Shown: positions 24,610-33,704 of the stretch, one piece after another
Position numbering within the stretch: position 1 is the stretch's first letter
Layout: each line of letters begins with the position of its first letter
Assembly (NCBI RefSeq): GCF_001648775.1
Contig: NZ_LVEJ01000010.1
Span: 590,691-654,690, forward strand
Length of the DNA stretch: 64,000 nt
DNA from: Pseudomonas fluorescens
GTDB taxonomy: Bacteria; Pseudomonadota; Gammaproteobacteria; Pseudomonadales; Pseudomonadaceae
Direction: 5' to 3'
The notes under the pieces: generated by a model
Told to the model about the DNA's origin: nothing
Seen by the model: only the letters and a program-made list of their open reading frames with translations
Databases searched by the model: none
Made by a program: the position numbers and the translations under genes

Positions 24610-25518
24610 TCAAACCCCTTGGGTGTTCCAGCGTGCATGAAGGTGGCGACCGTCCTGACTCAGCAGCGGCCCGTACATGTCCGGACGACGATCGCGATAG
24701 ATGCCCCAGCTCAAACGCTCTTCGCGCATGGCCGCCAGATCGAGGCGCTGAACCAGCACACCGGTGCTGTCGCGGTCAGCGCTGGCGAGCAATTGGCCTT
24801 TGTGATCGCTGATGAACGACGAGCCGTAGAAGCTCATTTGCAGGTTCGAATCGGTGGTCGCGGTTTCTCGACCGACGCGGTTCGACGCCACCACCGGTAG
24901 CAAATTGGCCGCCGCGTGACCGCGCATGGTCATCTGCCAGTGATCGCGGGAATCCAGCGCCGCGCAACCCGGTTCTGAGCCGATCGCAGTTGGATACAGA
25001 AGTACTTCGGCGCCCATCAACGCCAGGCAACGGGCGGTTTCCGGGAACCACTGATCCCAGCAGATGCCGACGCCAAGGCGGCCGAACGCGGTATCCCAGA
25101 CTTTGAAACCGGTGTCGCCGGGGCTGAAATATTCCTTCTCCTGATAACCGATGGCGTTGGGGATATGGGTCTTGCGATACACACCCAACAGACGCCCGTC
25201 GGCATCGGCCACACTCAGCGAGTTGAAGTAGGCATTGCCAGCCTTTTCGAACCAGCTCAGTGGCAACACCACGCCCAGTTCACGGGCCAGTGCGGCGAAG
25301 CGCGCAAGCACGCGGCTGTCGCGGTATTCCTCGGCCAACGCCATGTGTTTATGGCTTTGCTCGATGCAGAAGTACGGCGTGGCGAACAGCTCTTGCAACA
25401 GGATCACTTGCGCGCCCTGCTGCGCCGCTTCGCGCACGAGATGCTCGGCGCGATCAAGGTTGCCGGGTAAATCCCAGGTGCACGGCATCTGCGTGGTGGC
25501 GAGGGTTAATAACGTCAT
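24610..25518 (-). CDS. aguB: N-carbamoylputrescine amidase
   Basis: 302 residues. AguB hydrolyses N-carbamoylputrescine to putrescine, CO2 and ammonia. The nitrilase triad is visible: Glu43 (LLQELFATPYF), Lys116 (YRKTHIP) and Cys153 (GVGICWDQWFPE). Other family-specific stretches are NAIGYQEKEYFSPGDTGF and SFYGSSFISD. GGAGGG precedes the start. It lies 3 bp after aguA, in one operon. Confidence 0.95.
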   Translation of the reverse strand: MTLLTLATTQMPCTWDLPGNLDRAEHLVREAAQQGAQVILLQELFATPYFCIEQSHKHMALAEEYRDSRVLARFAALARELGVVLPLSWFEKAGNAYFNSLSVADADGRLLGVYRKTHIPNAIGYQEKEYFSPGDTGFKVWDTAFGRLGVGICWDQWFPETARCLALMGAEVLLYPTAIGSEPGCAALDSRDHWQMTMRGHAAANLLPVVASNRVGRETATTDSNLQMSFYGSSFISDHKGQLLASADRDSTGVLVQRLDLAAMREERLSWGIYRDRRPDMYGPLLSQDGRHLHARWNTQGV

Positions 25519-25521
25519 CGC

Positions 25522-26574
25522 TTAACCCTCCGCCGGCCAGGCTGGCTGCTGCTGGGTAATGCAATGCACGCCGCCACCGCCGTGAGCCAAATGGTTGATC
25601 CGCACCGGCACCACTTCGCGGCCGGGAAAGGCTTTCTCCAATACTTTGGCGGCGACGTTGTCAGCCTCGATGCCATACGCCGGCATGATGACCGCGCCGT
25701 TGGCGATATAGAAATTGGTGTAGGACGCACAGAACACTTCGGCTTCGGTGTCGACCGCATCGGTGGCTTCGAACAGTTCGATCAGCTCGAACTTGCGGCC
25801 CTGCGCATCGGTGGCCAGTTCCAGTGCTCGGCGGTTTTCCCGTGCCACTTCGGCGTACACCGACGATTGATCGTGGGTGGCGTCAACCAGCAACACACCC
25901 GGACGGGCAAAGGCGCAGACGCCATCAACGTGGCCGTCCGTCATGTCGCCAGTGACGTAATCAGGATCACCCGGCAACCAGATGGTTTTCTTCACGCCGA
26001 GCAAACGGCTGAAGATTTCTTCCATCTCGGCTTTGCCGATGCCGGGATTGCGATTGGGGTTGAGCAGCACCGACTCGGTAGTGATCAGCGTGCCTTGGCC
26101 GTCGACATGTATCGCCCCGCCCTCGTTGCTCAGCGGCGTGCCAAAGCATTCCAGGCCGAGGTGATTGAGCGCACGACGCGCCAGGCTTTCGTCGAGGTCA
26201 TGCGCCGACTTGCCACCCCACGCATTGAAGCGCCAGCTCACACCGGCCAGACCTTGCTGAGGGTGGCAGACAAAGGTCGGGCCAGAGTCGCGGCACCAAC
26301 TGTCATTCACGGCCAGCGCAATCAATTCGATGTTCGGCCCGCACAACGCTTTGGCACTGGCGATGGCCGATGGATCGACCACCAGTTTCACCGGTTCGAA
26401 GCGGGCGATGGCGTTGGCGACGCGTGCGAAATCTTCCTGCACTTGCGCCAGGGTCACGCGCCAACCGGATTCCCACAACGTCTGGTTGTGCGGCCAGACC
26501 ATCCACGTCGCGGCGTGAGTCACCCACTCTGCCGGCATCATCCAGGCGCTGTTTTTATTGTCGTTGTACTGCAT
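25522..26574 (-). CDS. aguA: Agmatine deiminase
   Basis: 350 residues, first gene of the operon. It converts agmatine to N-carbamoylputrescine and ammonia in the cytoplasm. The family features are MPAEWVTHAATWMVWPHN, VNDSWCRDSGPTFV, FNAWGGKS, EGGAIHVDGQGTLITTESVL and the nucleophile in HGGGGVHCITQQQP (Cys338). No signal peptide. It is divergent from the LysR gene at 26686 (111-bp gap). Confidence 0.95.
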   Translation of the reverse strand: MQYNDNKNSAWMMPAEWVTHAATWMVWPHNQTLWESGWRVTLAQVQEDFARVANAIARFEPVKLVVDPSAIASAKALCGPNIELIALAVNDSWCRDSGPTFVCHPQQGLAGVSWRFNAWGGKSAHDLDESLARRALNHLGLECFGTPLSNEGGAIHVDGQGTLITTESVLLNPNRNPGIGKAEMEEIFSRLLGVKKTIWLPGDPDYVTGDMTDGHVDGVCAFARPGVLLVDATHDQSSVYAEVARENRRALELATDAQGRKFELIELFEATDAVDTEAEVFCASYTNFYIANGAVIMPAYGIEADNVAAKVLEKAFPGREVVPVRINHLAHGGGGVHCITQQQPAWPAEG

Positions 26575-26685
26575 GATATGCCTCGTTAGTTAAGCCAATG
26601 TGTTCACGCCGACCATGCTACGGACGCGTAAACAGGCAAACAAACAATGGATTTAGTGGATAACTGATTAGAGGAGCTTATCGAT

Positions 26686-27546
26686 ATGCTCAAACACTGG
26701 CCGCCGCTCAGCTCCCTGCGCGGCTTCGAAGCGGCTGCCCGGCTGGGCAGTTTTCACAAGGCCGCCGAAGAGCTGAGCCTCACCCAGTCGGCGATCAGCC
26801 AGCAGATTCGTAGCCTTGAGGCGTACCTTGAGCAGCCGTTGTTTTTCCGCAGCGGTCGCAGCGTGGCGCTGACCGATGCCGGGCACGATTTGCTCAGCAC
26901 TACCCAGGCGATGCTGCAGCAACTGGCGGTGGGGATTCGGCGTCTGGGTCAGTATCAGAAACCCAATCAACTGGTGCTCAACACCACGCCGGCCTTTGCC
27001 CTGCATTGGTTGCTGCCACGGTTGGCGGACTTTCGCGCACTGCATCCAGAGGTGGATTTATGGATCTACAGCACCGATGAAGTGCCGGACATGGCCACGC
27101 AGACCATCGACCTCGCCGTGCGCGACGACATCAGTTCGCAAGCCGAATGCAGCTTCAAAGTGCTGCACGCCGATCGCCTCTATCCGGCCTGCCACCCACG
27201 CGTGCTGAAGCAACCGCAAGCGCAGCGCACGACCTTGCACGGTGAGCGGGAAATGGACTGGAGCCACTGGGCGGTCGAGGCCGGGATCGATGTCGGCCAA
27301 CAGGATCAGGGCCTGAACTTCTCCGACCCGGGATTGCTGCTGGACGCCGCATGCTCGGGGCTCGGCATTGCGCTGGTGAGCCAGTTACTCAGCCGTCAGG
27401 CGCGGGCGGATGGCCTGTTGCAGCCGCTCGTCGAAGGCACCATTCGCGGGCCGAACTGGGCGCTGCTGACTCATCGCGACAGCGAAAACGACTCGATGGC
27501 GCGCAGTTTCAGCGAATGGCTGATCAATAACCTGAGCGATCAATGA
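26686..27546 (+). CDS. LysR-family regulator, probable regulator of aguAB
   Basis: 286 residues. GAGGAG lies before the ATG. The HTH is FHKAAEELSLTQSAISQQI in the GcvA-like LPPLSSLRGFEAAARLGS context, and the effector domain is of normal length. Divergent placement to aguA is the classic LysR arrangement, so control of the agmatine operon is likely. Its 3' end overlaps the convergent LysR gene by 23 bp. Confidence 0.9.
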   Translation: MLKHWPPLSSLRGFEAAARLGSFHKAAEELSLTQSAISQQIRSLEAYLEQPLFFRSGRSVALTDAGHDLLSTTQAMLQQLAVGIRRLGQYQKPNQLVLNTTPAFALHWLLPRLADFRALHPEVDLWIYSTDEVPDMATQTIDLAVRDDISSQAECSFKVLHADRLYPACHPRVLKQPQAQRTTLHGEREMDWSHWAVEAGIDVGQQDQGLNFSDPGLLLDAACSGLGIALVSQLLSRQARADGLLQPLVEGTIRGPNWALLTHRDSENDSMARSFSEWLINNLSDQ

Positions 27547-28450
27547 CCGGTGCATGCGCCGCCATTACCTCGACAATCCAGTCGATGAACACTCGCAGTT
27601 TCAGGCTGACATGCCGGTTCGGCGGATAAGCCACATAAAGCGGCATCGGTTCGAGTTGCCAGTCCTCGAATAGCGCTACCAGTTCGCCCTGCGCTTCGTG
27701 AGCGCTGGACATGTACTTGGGCAGCCAGAGTACGCCCAAGCCGGCCAGTCCTGCCGCGAGGTAGGCGTTGCCGTCATCAACTGCCAGTACGTGGCGGCCT
27801 TTGATTTGCAGGTTCTCACTGGCATTGCGCAAGGCATACGGCACCGGTTTGCCGGTGCGCGCCCAGAGGAAACCGACCACGCGATGGTGGCTGTTTTCCA
27901 GCTCCCGTGGATGCACCGGCGTACCCGCGCGAGCCAGATATTGCGGTGCGGCAAATACACCCAACTGCAGATCGGCGACCTTGCGCGCCATCAACGACAA
28001 GTCCAACAGTTCGCCACCGCGCACCACGCAATCGACGTTCTCATCAATGATGTCGACGATGCGGTCGCTGACGCCCATGTCGATCTGAATGTCCGGATAA
28101 CGCGCATGAAACGCGGGCAAGGCCGGCACCAGAATCAGCCGTGCCAGCGGGCTCGGTACGTCCACGCGCAGCCGGCCCGAAGGCAACGCTGCGGCGCCGG
28201 GCAGGCTGGTTTCGGCGTCGTCCATATCGGCCAGCAACTTGACCACCCGCTCGTAGTAAACGGCGCCGTCGGCGGTGACGTTGACCTTGCGCGTGGTGCG
28301 GTTGAGCAACTTGACCCGCAGCCGCGCCTCCAGTTGTTGCACCAGTTGAGTCACGGTGGTCTTGCTCATGTGCAGGGTTTCCGCGGCTTTGGTGAAACTC
28401 CCGGCCTCGACCACCCGGGCGAACGCCTGCATTGCATCAAATCGGTCCAC
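27524..28450 (-). CDS. LysR-family regulator
   Basis: 308 residues from a GTG at 28450 with GAGG seven bases upstream; the frame continues to 28522 without a better start. The HTH is FTKAAETLHMSKTTVTQLV, opening with MDRFDAMQAFARVVEAGS typical of the large PA-type LysR subgroup. It is divergent from the RidA gene (114-bp gap) and probably regulates it. Confidence 0.9.
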   Translation of the reverse strand: MDRFDAMQAFARVVEAGSFTKAAETLHMSKTTVTQLVQQLEARLRVKLLNRTTRKVNVTADGAVYYERVVKLLADMDDAETSLPGAAALPSGRLRVDVPSPLARLILVPALPAFHARYPDIQIDMGVSDRIVDIIDENVDCVVRGGELLDLSLMARKVADLQLGVFAAPQYLARAGTPVHPRELENSHHRVVGFLWARTGKPVPYALRNASENLQIKGRHVLAVDDGNAYLAAGLAGLGVLWLPKYMSSAHEAQGELVALFEDWQLEPMPLYVAYPPNRHVSLKLRVFIDWIVEVMAAHAPVIDRSGY

Positions 28451-28564
28451 GTTTAAGCCTCTGATTGTTTGGCATTCACGAACAGTGAACGCCAAGCTTG
28501 CGCGTTTATCGCACGACTGCAAATACCTAAAGTGGCTCCATCAACTCACTGATGGAGACACCCC

Positions 28565-28966
28565 ATGACCCAGCGCGATGTTGTTTTCCCGCCTGCCCGC
28601 CGCGCACTTTACGAGCGCCATCGTTACTCGCCGGCGGTGCGCTCCAACGGTTTTCTGTTTGTCTCGGGACAGGTCGGCAGCACTGAGGACGGCACGCCGG
28701 AGCCGGATCTGCAAACCCAGGTGCGCCAGGCCTTCAACAACCTCAATGCGATCCTTAAGGAGGCTGGCTGCACATTTGACGACGTGGTCGACGTCACCGT
28801 GTTCATCGTTGATCCGCAGTCGAAGTTCGAGACGATCTGGAATCTGGTGCTGAGCGAATTCTGGGGCGAGGCCCCGCACCCGACCGCCACCGCGATTGGC
28901 GTGACCTGGCTGTACGGCTTTGATTTCGAGATCAAGGTGATTGCCAAGCTACCCGAAGCGGCCTGA
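28565..28966 (+). CDS. RidA-family protein
   Basis: 133 residues. RidA/YjgF fold with RSNGFLFVSGQVGSTEDG, a helix FNNLNAILKEAGCTFDDV and VDVTVFIVD. The usual C-terminal arginine position reads PHPTATAIGVTWLYGFDFEI, so the catalytic Arg of true imine deaminases is absent, which suggests a different RidA subfamily. Paired with a divergent LysR gene and followed by a terminator. Confidence 0.87.
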   Translation: MTQRDVVFPPARRALYERHRYSPAVRSNGFLFVSGQVGSTEDGTPEPDLQTQVRQAFNNLNAILKEAGCTFDDVVDVTVFIVDPQSKFETIWNLVLSEFWGEAPHPTATAIGVTWLYGFDFEIKVIAKLPEAA

Positions 28967-28988
28967 TCGTCAGGTGGATTTGCAGCGT

Positions 28989-29022
28989 GGGCCGGCAGTC
29001 TTCAGACTGTCGGCCCTTTAGT
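28989..29022 (+). terminator. Rho-independent terminator after the RidA gene
   Basis: The stem GGGCCGGCAGTC/GACTGTCGGCCC (one G-U) has a TTCA loop and is followed by TTTAGTCTTT. Confidence 0.85.
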
Positions 29023-29039
29023 CTTTCCCGACATCCGCC

Positions 29040-29597
29040 ATGTCAGTTTCATTGCTCGAACCGGCCCTCCCCGGCATCGCCCTGCGTCGTTGGCGCCTGT
29101 TGCATCGCGTCAAGCAAAGCCACGCCGCGCAGATGTTCAACGTCACCCAATCGACCATTTCCCGTTGGGAAAGCGGCGTGCTGGCGATGGATTCAGCGGC
29201 GCATCTACAGCTTGAACAACTGCTGGCCGCGCGCCTCGACACGGCGGCCGACCAAGCCCTCGCCCGCTTGGTGCGCGAAAGTGCACGACCGGTGCATCTG
29301 GTCTGCGACCTCACTCACCGTTTGCTGGCCTGCTCCCCGGCCCGTGCCGCACAGTTCGCCAGCCCGCTGAGCGAATTGCTCGGGCAATCGCTGTGGCGTT
29401 TCGTGACGGCGGAAATCGCCAGCAACGAACTCGCACTCGACACCCTCGGCTGGCGTGAGCTGCAGGCGCCACCGGCGCTGGAATTTGTCACCGGCAACAA
29501 CGACTCCAACATTGTGCCGATCCGCCAAAGCCTGTGCCGCTGGACCCGCATTCCGTTGTCCGACGGCACGGCGGCGCGGCTGGTCGAGACGCTCTGA
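29040..29597 (+). CDS. Helix-turn-helix (XRE-like) regulator
   Basis: 185 residues. An N-terminal HTH (about 15-60; LHRVKQSHAAQMFNVTQSTI then SRWESG) is followed by a PAS-like segment of about 100 residues (PVHLVCDLTHRLLACSPARA, LGQSLWRFVT). It starts just after the RidA terminator. Target unknown; the HD-protein gene follows at 76 bp on the same strand. Confidence 0.8.
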   Translation: MSVSLLEPALPGIALRRWRLLHRVKQSHAAQMFNVTQSTISRWESGVLAMDSAAHLQLEQLLAARLDTAADQALARLVRESARPVHLVCDLTHRLLACSPARAAQFASPLSELLGQSLWRFVTAEIASNELALDTLGWRELQAPPALEFVTGNNDSNIVPIRQSLCRWTRIPLSDGTAARLVETL

Positions 29598-29672
29598 ACG
29601 CATATTTTATGCGTGGACGCTCACCCACATCAGTTCTAGGCTTGCCTCTCGGTTCCACCATCGGGCAAGTTC

Positions 29673-30245
29673 ATGGACCTCGAAAAAATCAGCGGACGCC
29701 TTGAATTCCTGCGTGAAGCAGAAAGGCTCAAGGACGTCCTCAGAAGCGCACACACCTCGAATGGCCGCACCGAAAGCACCGCCGAACACAGCTGGCGCCT
29801 GTGCCTGATGGCGATGGTTTTCGCCGATGAACTGGTCGGACTCGACCTGCTGAAAGTGCTGAAGATGTGCGTGATTCACGACTTGGGCGAAGCGATCAAT
29901 GGCGACATCCCGGCAGTCGATCAGGCCGCGTTCCCCGACAAGGCTGAGCAGGAGCGTAACGACCTTCTGCTGCTCACCCGCTCGCTTGATGAGACGCTGA
30001 GAAACGAGATTCTCGCGTTGTGGGACGACTACGAACATGCCCGGTCTGCCGAATCCAAAGCGGTCAAGGCACTGGATAAGCTGGAAACCCTGTTGCAACA
30101 CACTCAGGGCCAGAACCCGGCGGACTTCGACTACCGCTTCAATCTGACCTACGGTGAGAAGCACACCGGTGCTGCACCGATTTTCGCTGCACTGCGCGCC
30201 CTCATTGATCAGGACACTCAGGCAAGAATTCAACAAGCGAAGTGA
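29673..30245 (+). CDS. HD-domain phosphohydrolase (YfbR/HDDC2-like)
   Basis: 190 residues. The metal-binding HD motif runs as STAEHSWRLCLMA (first His), CVIHDLGEAINGDIP (His-Asp) and a later DKLETLLQH Asp. The family dephosphorylates deoxynucleoside monophosphates or similar nucleotides. Length and motif spacing are normal. No partner gene. Confidence 0.88.
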   Translation: MDLEKISGRLEFLREAERLKDVLRSAHTSNGRTESTAEHSWRLCLMAMVFADELVGLDLLKVLKMCVIHDLGEAINGDIPAVDQAAFPDKAEQERNDLLLLTRSLDETLRNEILALWDDYEHARSAESKAVKALDKLETLLQHTQGQNPADFDYRFNLTYGEKHTGAAPIFAALRALIDQDTQARIQQAK

Positions 30246-30450
30246 ACTCGTCGCGTCCGGCATAGCCCGCGCCCCGGCGAACAATACGATCAACGCTCAC
30301 CTTCAAGGATTGGCCGGCTTACAAAACCACATCTGTTGATGCTGGTCTTTGATGCCTTGAGTGCGTATAACCTCGCCGTTTCGTCTACCCTGAGTTTGCG
30401 CCTCACGTCGCCACTTCAGCCCTTTTGACGCTCACGAAACGGAGAATTCC

Positions 30451-31314
30451 ATGCTCAAACGAACCCTGGCACTGACCGCCGGCCTGGCCCTGTCCTTTTC
30501 TGCGCTGGTAACTCACGCCGCCGACGTTCTGCGCGTCAGCGCGATTCCCGATGAAGCACCGACCGAGTTGCTGCGCAAGTTCGAACCGTTGGGCGCTTAT
30601 CTGGAACAGCAATTGGGCATGAAGGTGCAGTTCGTGCCAGTAGCCGACTACCCGGCGGTGGTTGAAGCACTGGCCACCGATCGCCTCGACATGGCCTGGC
30701 TCGGTGGTTTCACCTTCGTTCAGGCACGCTTGAAAACCGACGCGACCACGCCGGTCATTCCGTTGGTGCAACGCGAACAGGATGCGCAGTTCACCAGTAA
30801 ATTCATCACCGCCGACCCGAATGTGCACAGCCTCGCCGACCTGAAAGGCAAGACCTTCGCCTTCGGTTCGGTGTCGTCGACTTCCGGCAGCCTGATGCCA
30901 CGTTACTTCATGCTGAAAAACGACAACATCAAACCTGAAGCGTATTTCAGTCGCGTCGCCTACTCCGGCGCGCACGACGCCACCGTGGCGTGGGTGCAGG
31001 CCGGCAAGGTCGACGCCGGTGTGCTGAACGCCAGCGTCTGGCAAAAACTGGTCGACGCCGGCAAGGTCGACACCAACAAGGTCAAAGTCTTCGCCACCAC
31101 CCCGACCTACTTCGATTACAACTGGACCGTGCGCGGCACCCTCGACCCGGCACTGGCGGCGAAAATCAAGAAAGCCTTCCTTGATCTGGACCCGGCCAAC
31201 CCTGAGCAGAAGAAGATTCTTGATCTGCAAGCCGCCAGCCGTTTCATCGACACCAAGCCCGAGAACTACAAGGGCATCGAGGAAGCCGCCCGCGCCGCCG
31301 AACTGCTGAAATGA
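30451..31314 (+). CDS. Phosphonate/selenate-type ABC transporter substrate-binding protein (PhnD-like)
   Basis: 287 residues. A signal peptide is cleaved near THA/AD (residue 23). The PhnD-type fold follows: [69 protein letters not shown]. This subgroup is often labelled putative selenate binding protein in Pseudomonas, but phosphonate, phosphite or another oxyanion is equally possible. First of a four-gene importer operon; its stop overlaps the ATPase start (ATGA). Confidence 0.88.
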   Translation: MLKRTLALTAGLALSFSALVTHAADVLRVSAIPDEAPTELLRKFEPLGAYLEQQLGMKVQFVPVADYPAVVEALATDRLDMAWLGGFTFVQARLKTDATTPVIPLVQREQDAQFTSKFITADPNVHSLADLKGKTFAFGSVSSTSGSLMPRYFMLKNDNIKPEAYFSRVAYSGAHDATVAWVQAGKVDAGVLNASVWQKLVDAGKVDTNKVKVFATTPTYFDYNWTVRGTLDPALAAKIKKAFLDLDPANPEQKKILDLQAASRFIDTKPENYKGIEEAARAAELLK

Positions 31315-32108
31315 CCCTACGCCTCAAACACGGCAGCCTGCGCCACGCCAATGGAGTCGACGCCCTGCGCGGTGTCGACTTGCAGATTGGCGTTGGCGAA
31401 CAGGTCGCCATCATTGGCCCGTCCGGGGCCGGTAAATCGAGTTTGCTCAACCTGCTGGCCACCGCACTGCGGCCCAGCAGCGGCGAGATCGAAGTGCTCG
31501 GCGAACGCGCCTGGCACCTGTCGGCCCGTCAGCGTCAACGTCTGCGCGCGCGGATTGGTCTGGTGCATCAGGCGCCGCCATTGCCACCGCGTCAGCGCGT
31601 GGTTACTGCCGTACTGGCCGGCAAACTTGGGCAGTGGAATCTGGGTAAAAGCCTTTTGAATCTGCTGCATCCACTGGATGTGGCCGGTGCGCGCGCGGCG
31701 CTGGCGCGACTGGATCTGGGCGACAAACTCTTCGCCCATTGCCAGCAATTGTCCGGCGGCCAGTTGCAGCGCGTCGGAATTGCCCGGGTGTTGTATCAGG
31801 CGCCGGAGATACTGCTGGCTGACGAACCGGTGTCCGCCATGGACCCGGTCATGGCCGGGCACACCCTGTCGATCCTCTCGCGCCACGCTCGCGAGCACAA
31901 CGTGACGCTGGTGGCCAGCCTGCATGCGGTGGATCTGGCGTTGTCGCACTTCCCTCGGATCATCGGTTTGCGCGACGGGCAGATTCTGTTCGACAGCCCT
32001 TCCGCTCAAGTCAGCCATGAAATGCTCGATGCGCTATACGCCAACGAAAAACTGCAATCACCGACCGCTGCGGTGGCGCCCCTGACTGTGCAGATTCCAC
32101 GATGCTGA
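31311..32108 (+). CDS. ABC transporter ATP-binding protein (PhnC-like)
   Basis: 265 residues. Walker A is GPSGAGKSS (residues 38-46), the signature [15 protein letters not shown], and Walker [14 protein letters not shown], with an H-loop in [14 protein letters not shown]. It is the closest match to PhnC among importer ATPases, by operon context. It overlaps the first permease gene by 7 bp. Confidence 0.92.
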   Translation: MTLRLKHGSLRHANGVDALRGVDLQIGVGEQVAIIGPSGAGKSSLLNLLATALRPSSGEIEVLGERAWHLSARQRQRLRARIGLVHQAPPLPPRQRVVTAVLAGKLGQWNLGKSLLNLLHPLDVAGARAALARLDLGDKLFAHCQQLSGGQLQRVGIARVLYQAPEILLADEPVSAMDPVMAGHTLSILSRHAREHNVTLVASLHAVDLALSHFPRIIGLRDGQILFDSPSAQVSHEMLDALYANEKLQSPTAAVAPLTVQIPRC

Positions 32109-32926
32109 AGGCTGATTCACGCGATCCGGCGGCGTGGCCACGGCTGCTGCTGACGTTGCTGGCGATTGCCTTGCTGTGGCCGGGCGTTCAGCTCAGTGAG
32201 CTGAACCTGGGCGTGTTGCTGCCCGACAGCCAGAATGAAATGGGCCGCTTTGTCGCGCAATTCTGGCCACCGGCGCATGACGAAGCGTTTCTCCAGTTAC
32301 TGCTCAAAGCCACCCTGCAAACCCTGGCCATCGCCACCGCCGGTATGGCCTTGGCGCTGTTGCTGGCGATACCGGCGGGCCTGATCGCCAGTCGCGCGCT
32401 GTCGCTGTCCGCCGCCTCACGCGGTGGCGTGCCCAGTCGACTGGGGCGTCTGCTGCGCTGGCCGGTGCGCGGCCTGCTGATCTTTTTGCGCAGCGTGCCG
32501 GAAATCGTCTGGGCGCTGTTGTTTGTCCGCGCCGTCGGCCTCGGTCCGGCGGCGGGTGTATTGGCCATCGCGATTACCTACAGTGGCATGCTCGGCAAGG
32601 TCTACGCGGAGATTTTCGAATCCACCGATCAGCGTCCGGCCCACGCGCTGTTGCAGGCTGGCAGTGGTCGTCTGGCGGCGTTTGCTTACGGCACGCTGCC
32701 CAATGTCGCGTCGGAATTGCTCTCGTACACGGTTTATCGTTGGGAATGCGCGATTCGCGCCTCGGTGGTGATGGGCTTTGTTGGCGCCGGAGGCTTGGGA
32801 CAACAGATCGACCTGTCGATCCGCATGTTCGCCGGCGGTGAAGTCGCGAGTATTCTGCTGTGCTTTCTGATTCTGGTTTTGGCCGCCGATCAACTCAGCC
32901 GCTTGCTGCGCTGGAGGCTGATATGA
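32102..32926 (+). CDS. ABC transporter permease (PhnE/PtxC-like), first
   Basis: 274 residues. About six membrane segments, with the inner-membrane permease EAA-type loop ([20 protein letters not shown]) and the PhnE-type [19 protein letters not shown] and [20 protein letters not shown]. Overlaps the next permease gene as ATGA. Both permeases presumably form the heterodimeric channel. Confidence 0.9.
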   Translation: MLKADSRDPAAWPRLLLTLLAIALLWPGVQLSELNLGVLLPDSQNEMGRFVAQFWPPAHDEAFLQLLLKATLQTLAIATAGMALALLLAIPAGLIASRALSLSAASRGGVPSRLGRLLRWPVRGLLIFLRSVPEIVWALLFVRAVGLGPAAGVLAIAITYSGMLGKVYAEIFESTDQRPAHALLQAGSGRLAAFAYGTLPNVASELLSYTVYRWECAIRASVVMGFVGAGGLGQQIDLSIRMFAGGEVASILLCFLILVLAADQLSRLLRWRLI

Positions 32927-33690
32927 ACCGTCTGATCAACCTGCTGCTGATCGCCAGCATAGGGCTCGCCGTCATCGCCTCGTTCGCGTATCTGGGGCTC
33001 GATCTCGGTGAACTCGGCAGCGCCACCAGCCTCAAGCAGATGGGCGCTTATGTGCAGCGCTTTTTCAGCCCGGACCTGAGCGCCGATTACCTCAAGGCAA
33101 TCTTCCACGGTTCGCTGGAAACCTTGGCCATGTCGGCCCTCGGCACGTTGCTCGCCGCCGTGTTTGGCATCGTCCTCGCGCTGCCTGCCGCCGGGCGTTT
33201 CGGCTGGCCACTGCAAAGTGCCTCGCGCCTGTTGCTCAATGCCTTGCGGGCGATTCCGGAACTGGTCTGGGCCGCGCTGATGGTGCTCGCCGCCGGCCTC
33301 GGCCCGAACGCCGGCACCCTCGCCCTCGCCCTGCACACCACCGGCGTGCTCGGTCGCTTGTTCGCCGAGGCGCTGGAAAACACCCCGCCACAACCGGCCG
33401 AAGCGATTCGTTTGGAGGGCGGCAATCCAATCCTGGCCTTCTGCTACGGGACCTTGCCGAACCTTGCGCCGCAACTGCTCGCTTACATGCTCTACCGTTG
33501 GGAAAACAACATCCGCATGGCCAGCGTGCTCGGTTTTGTCGGTGCCGGCGGATTGGGGCAGATGCTCTATGTGAGCCTCAGCCTGTTCCAGGAAGCGCAA
33601 GCCAGTACGGTGATTATGGCGATGCTGGTGCTGGTGTTTGTGGTGGACTGGCTGAGTGCGTGGAGCCGGCAGCGCTGGGTCAAGGCGTAG
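32923..33690 (+). CDS. ABC transporter permease (PhnE-like), second
   Basis: 255 residues from the ATG at 32923. Same architecture as the preceding permease: LLNALRAIPELVWAALMVLA, EAIRLEGGNPILAFCYGTLP and [20 protein letters not shown]. Last gene of the operon; its stop is 14 bp from the stop of the convergent propeller gene, with no hairpin visible between them. Confidence 0.9.
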   Translation: MNRLINLLLIASIGLAVIASFAYLGLDLGELGSATSLKQMGAYVQRFFSPDLSADYLKAIFHGSLETLAMSALGTLLAAVFGIVLALPAAGRFGWPLQSASRLLLNALRAIPELVWAALMVLAAGLGPNAGTLALALHTTGVLGRLFAEALENTPPQPAEAIRLEGGNPILAFCYGTLPNLAPQLLAYMLYRWENNIRMASVLGFVGAGGLGQMLYVSLSLFQEAQASTVIMAMLVLVFVVDWLSAWSRQRWVKA

Positions 33691-33704
33691 GCCGGCTCAC
33701 CCAC

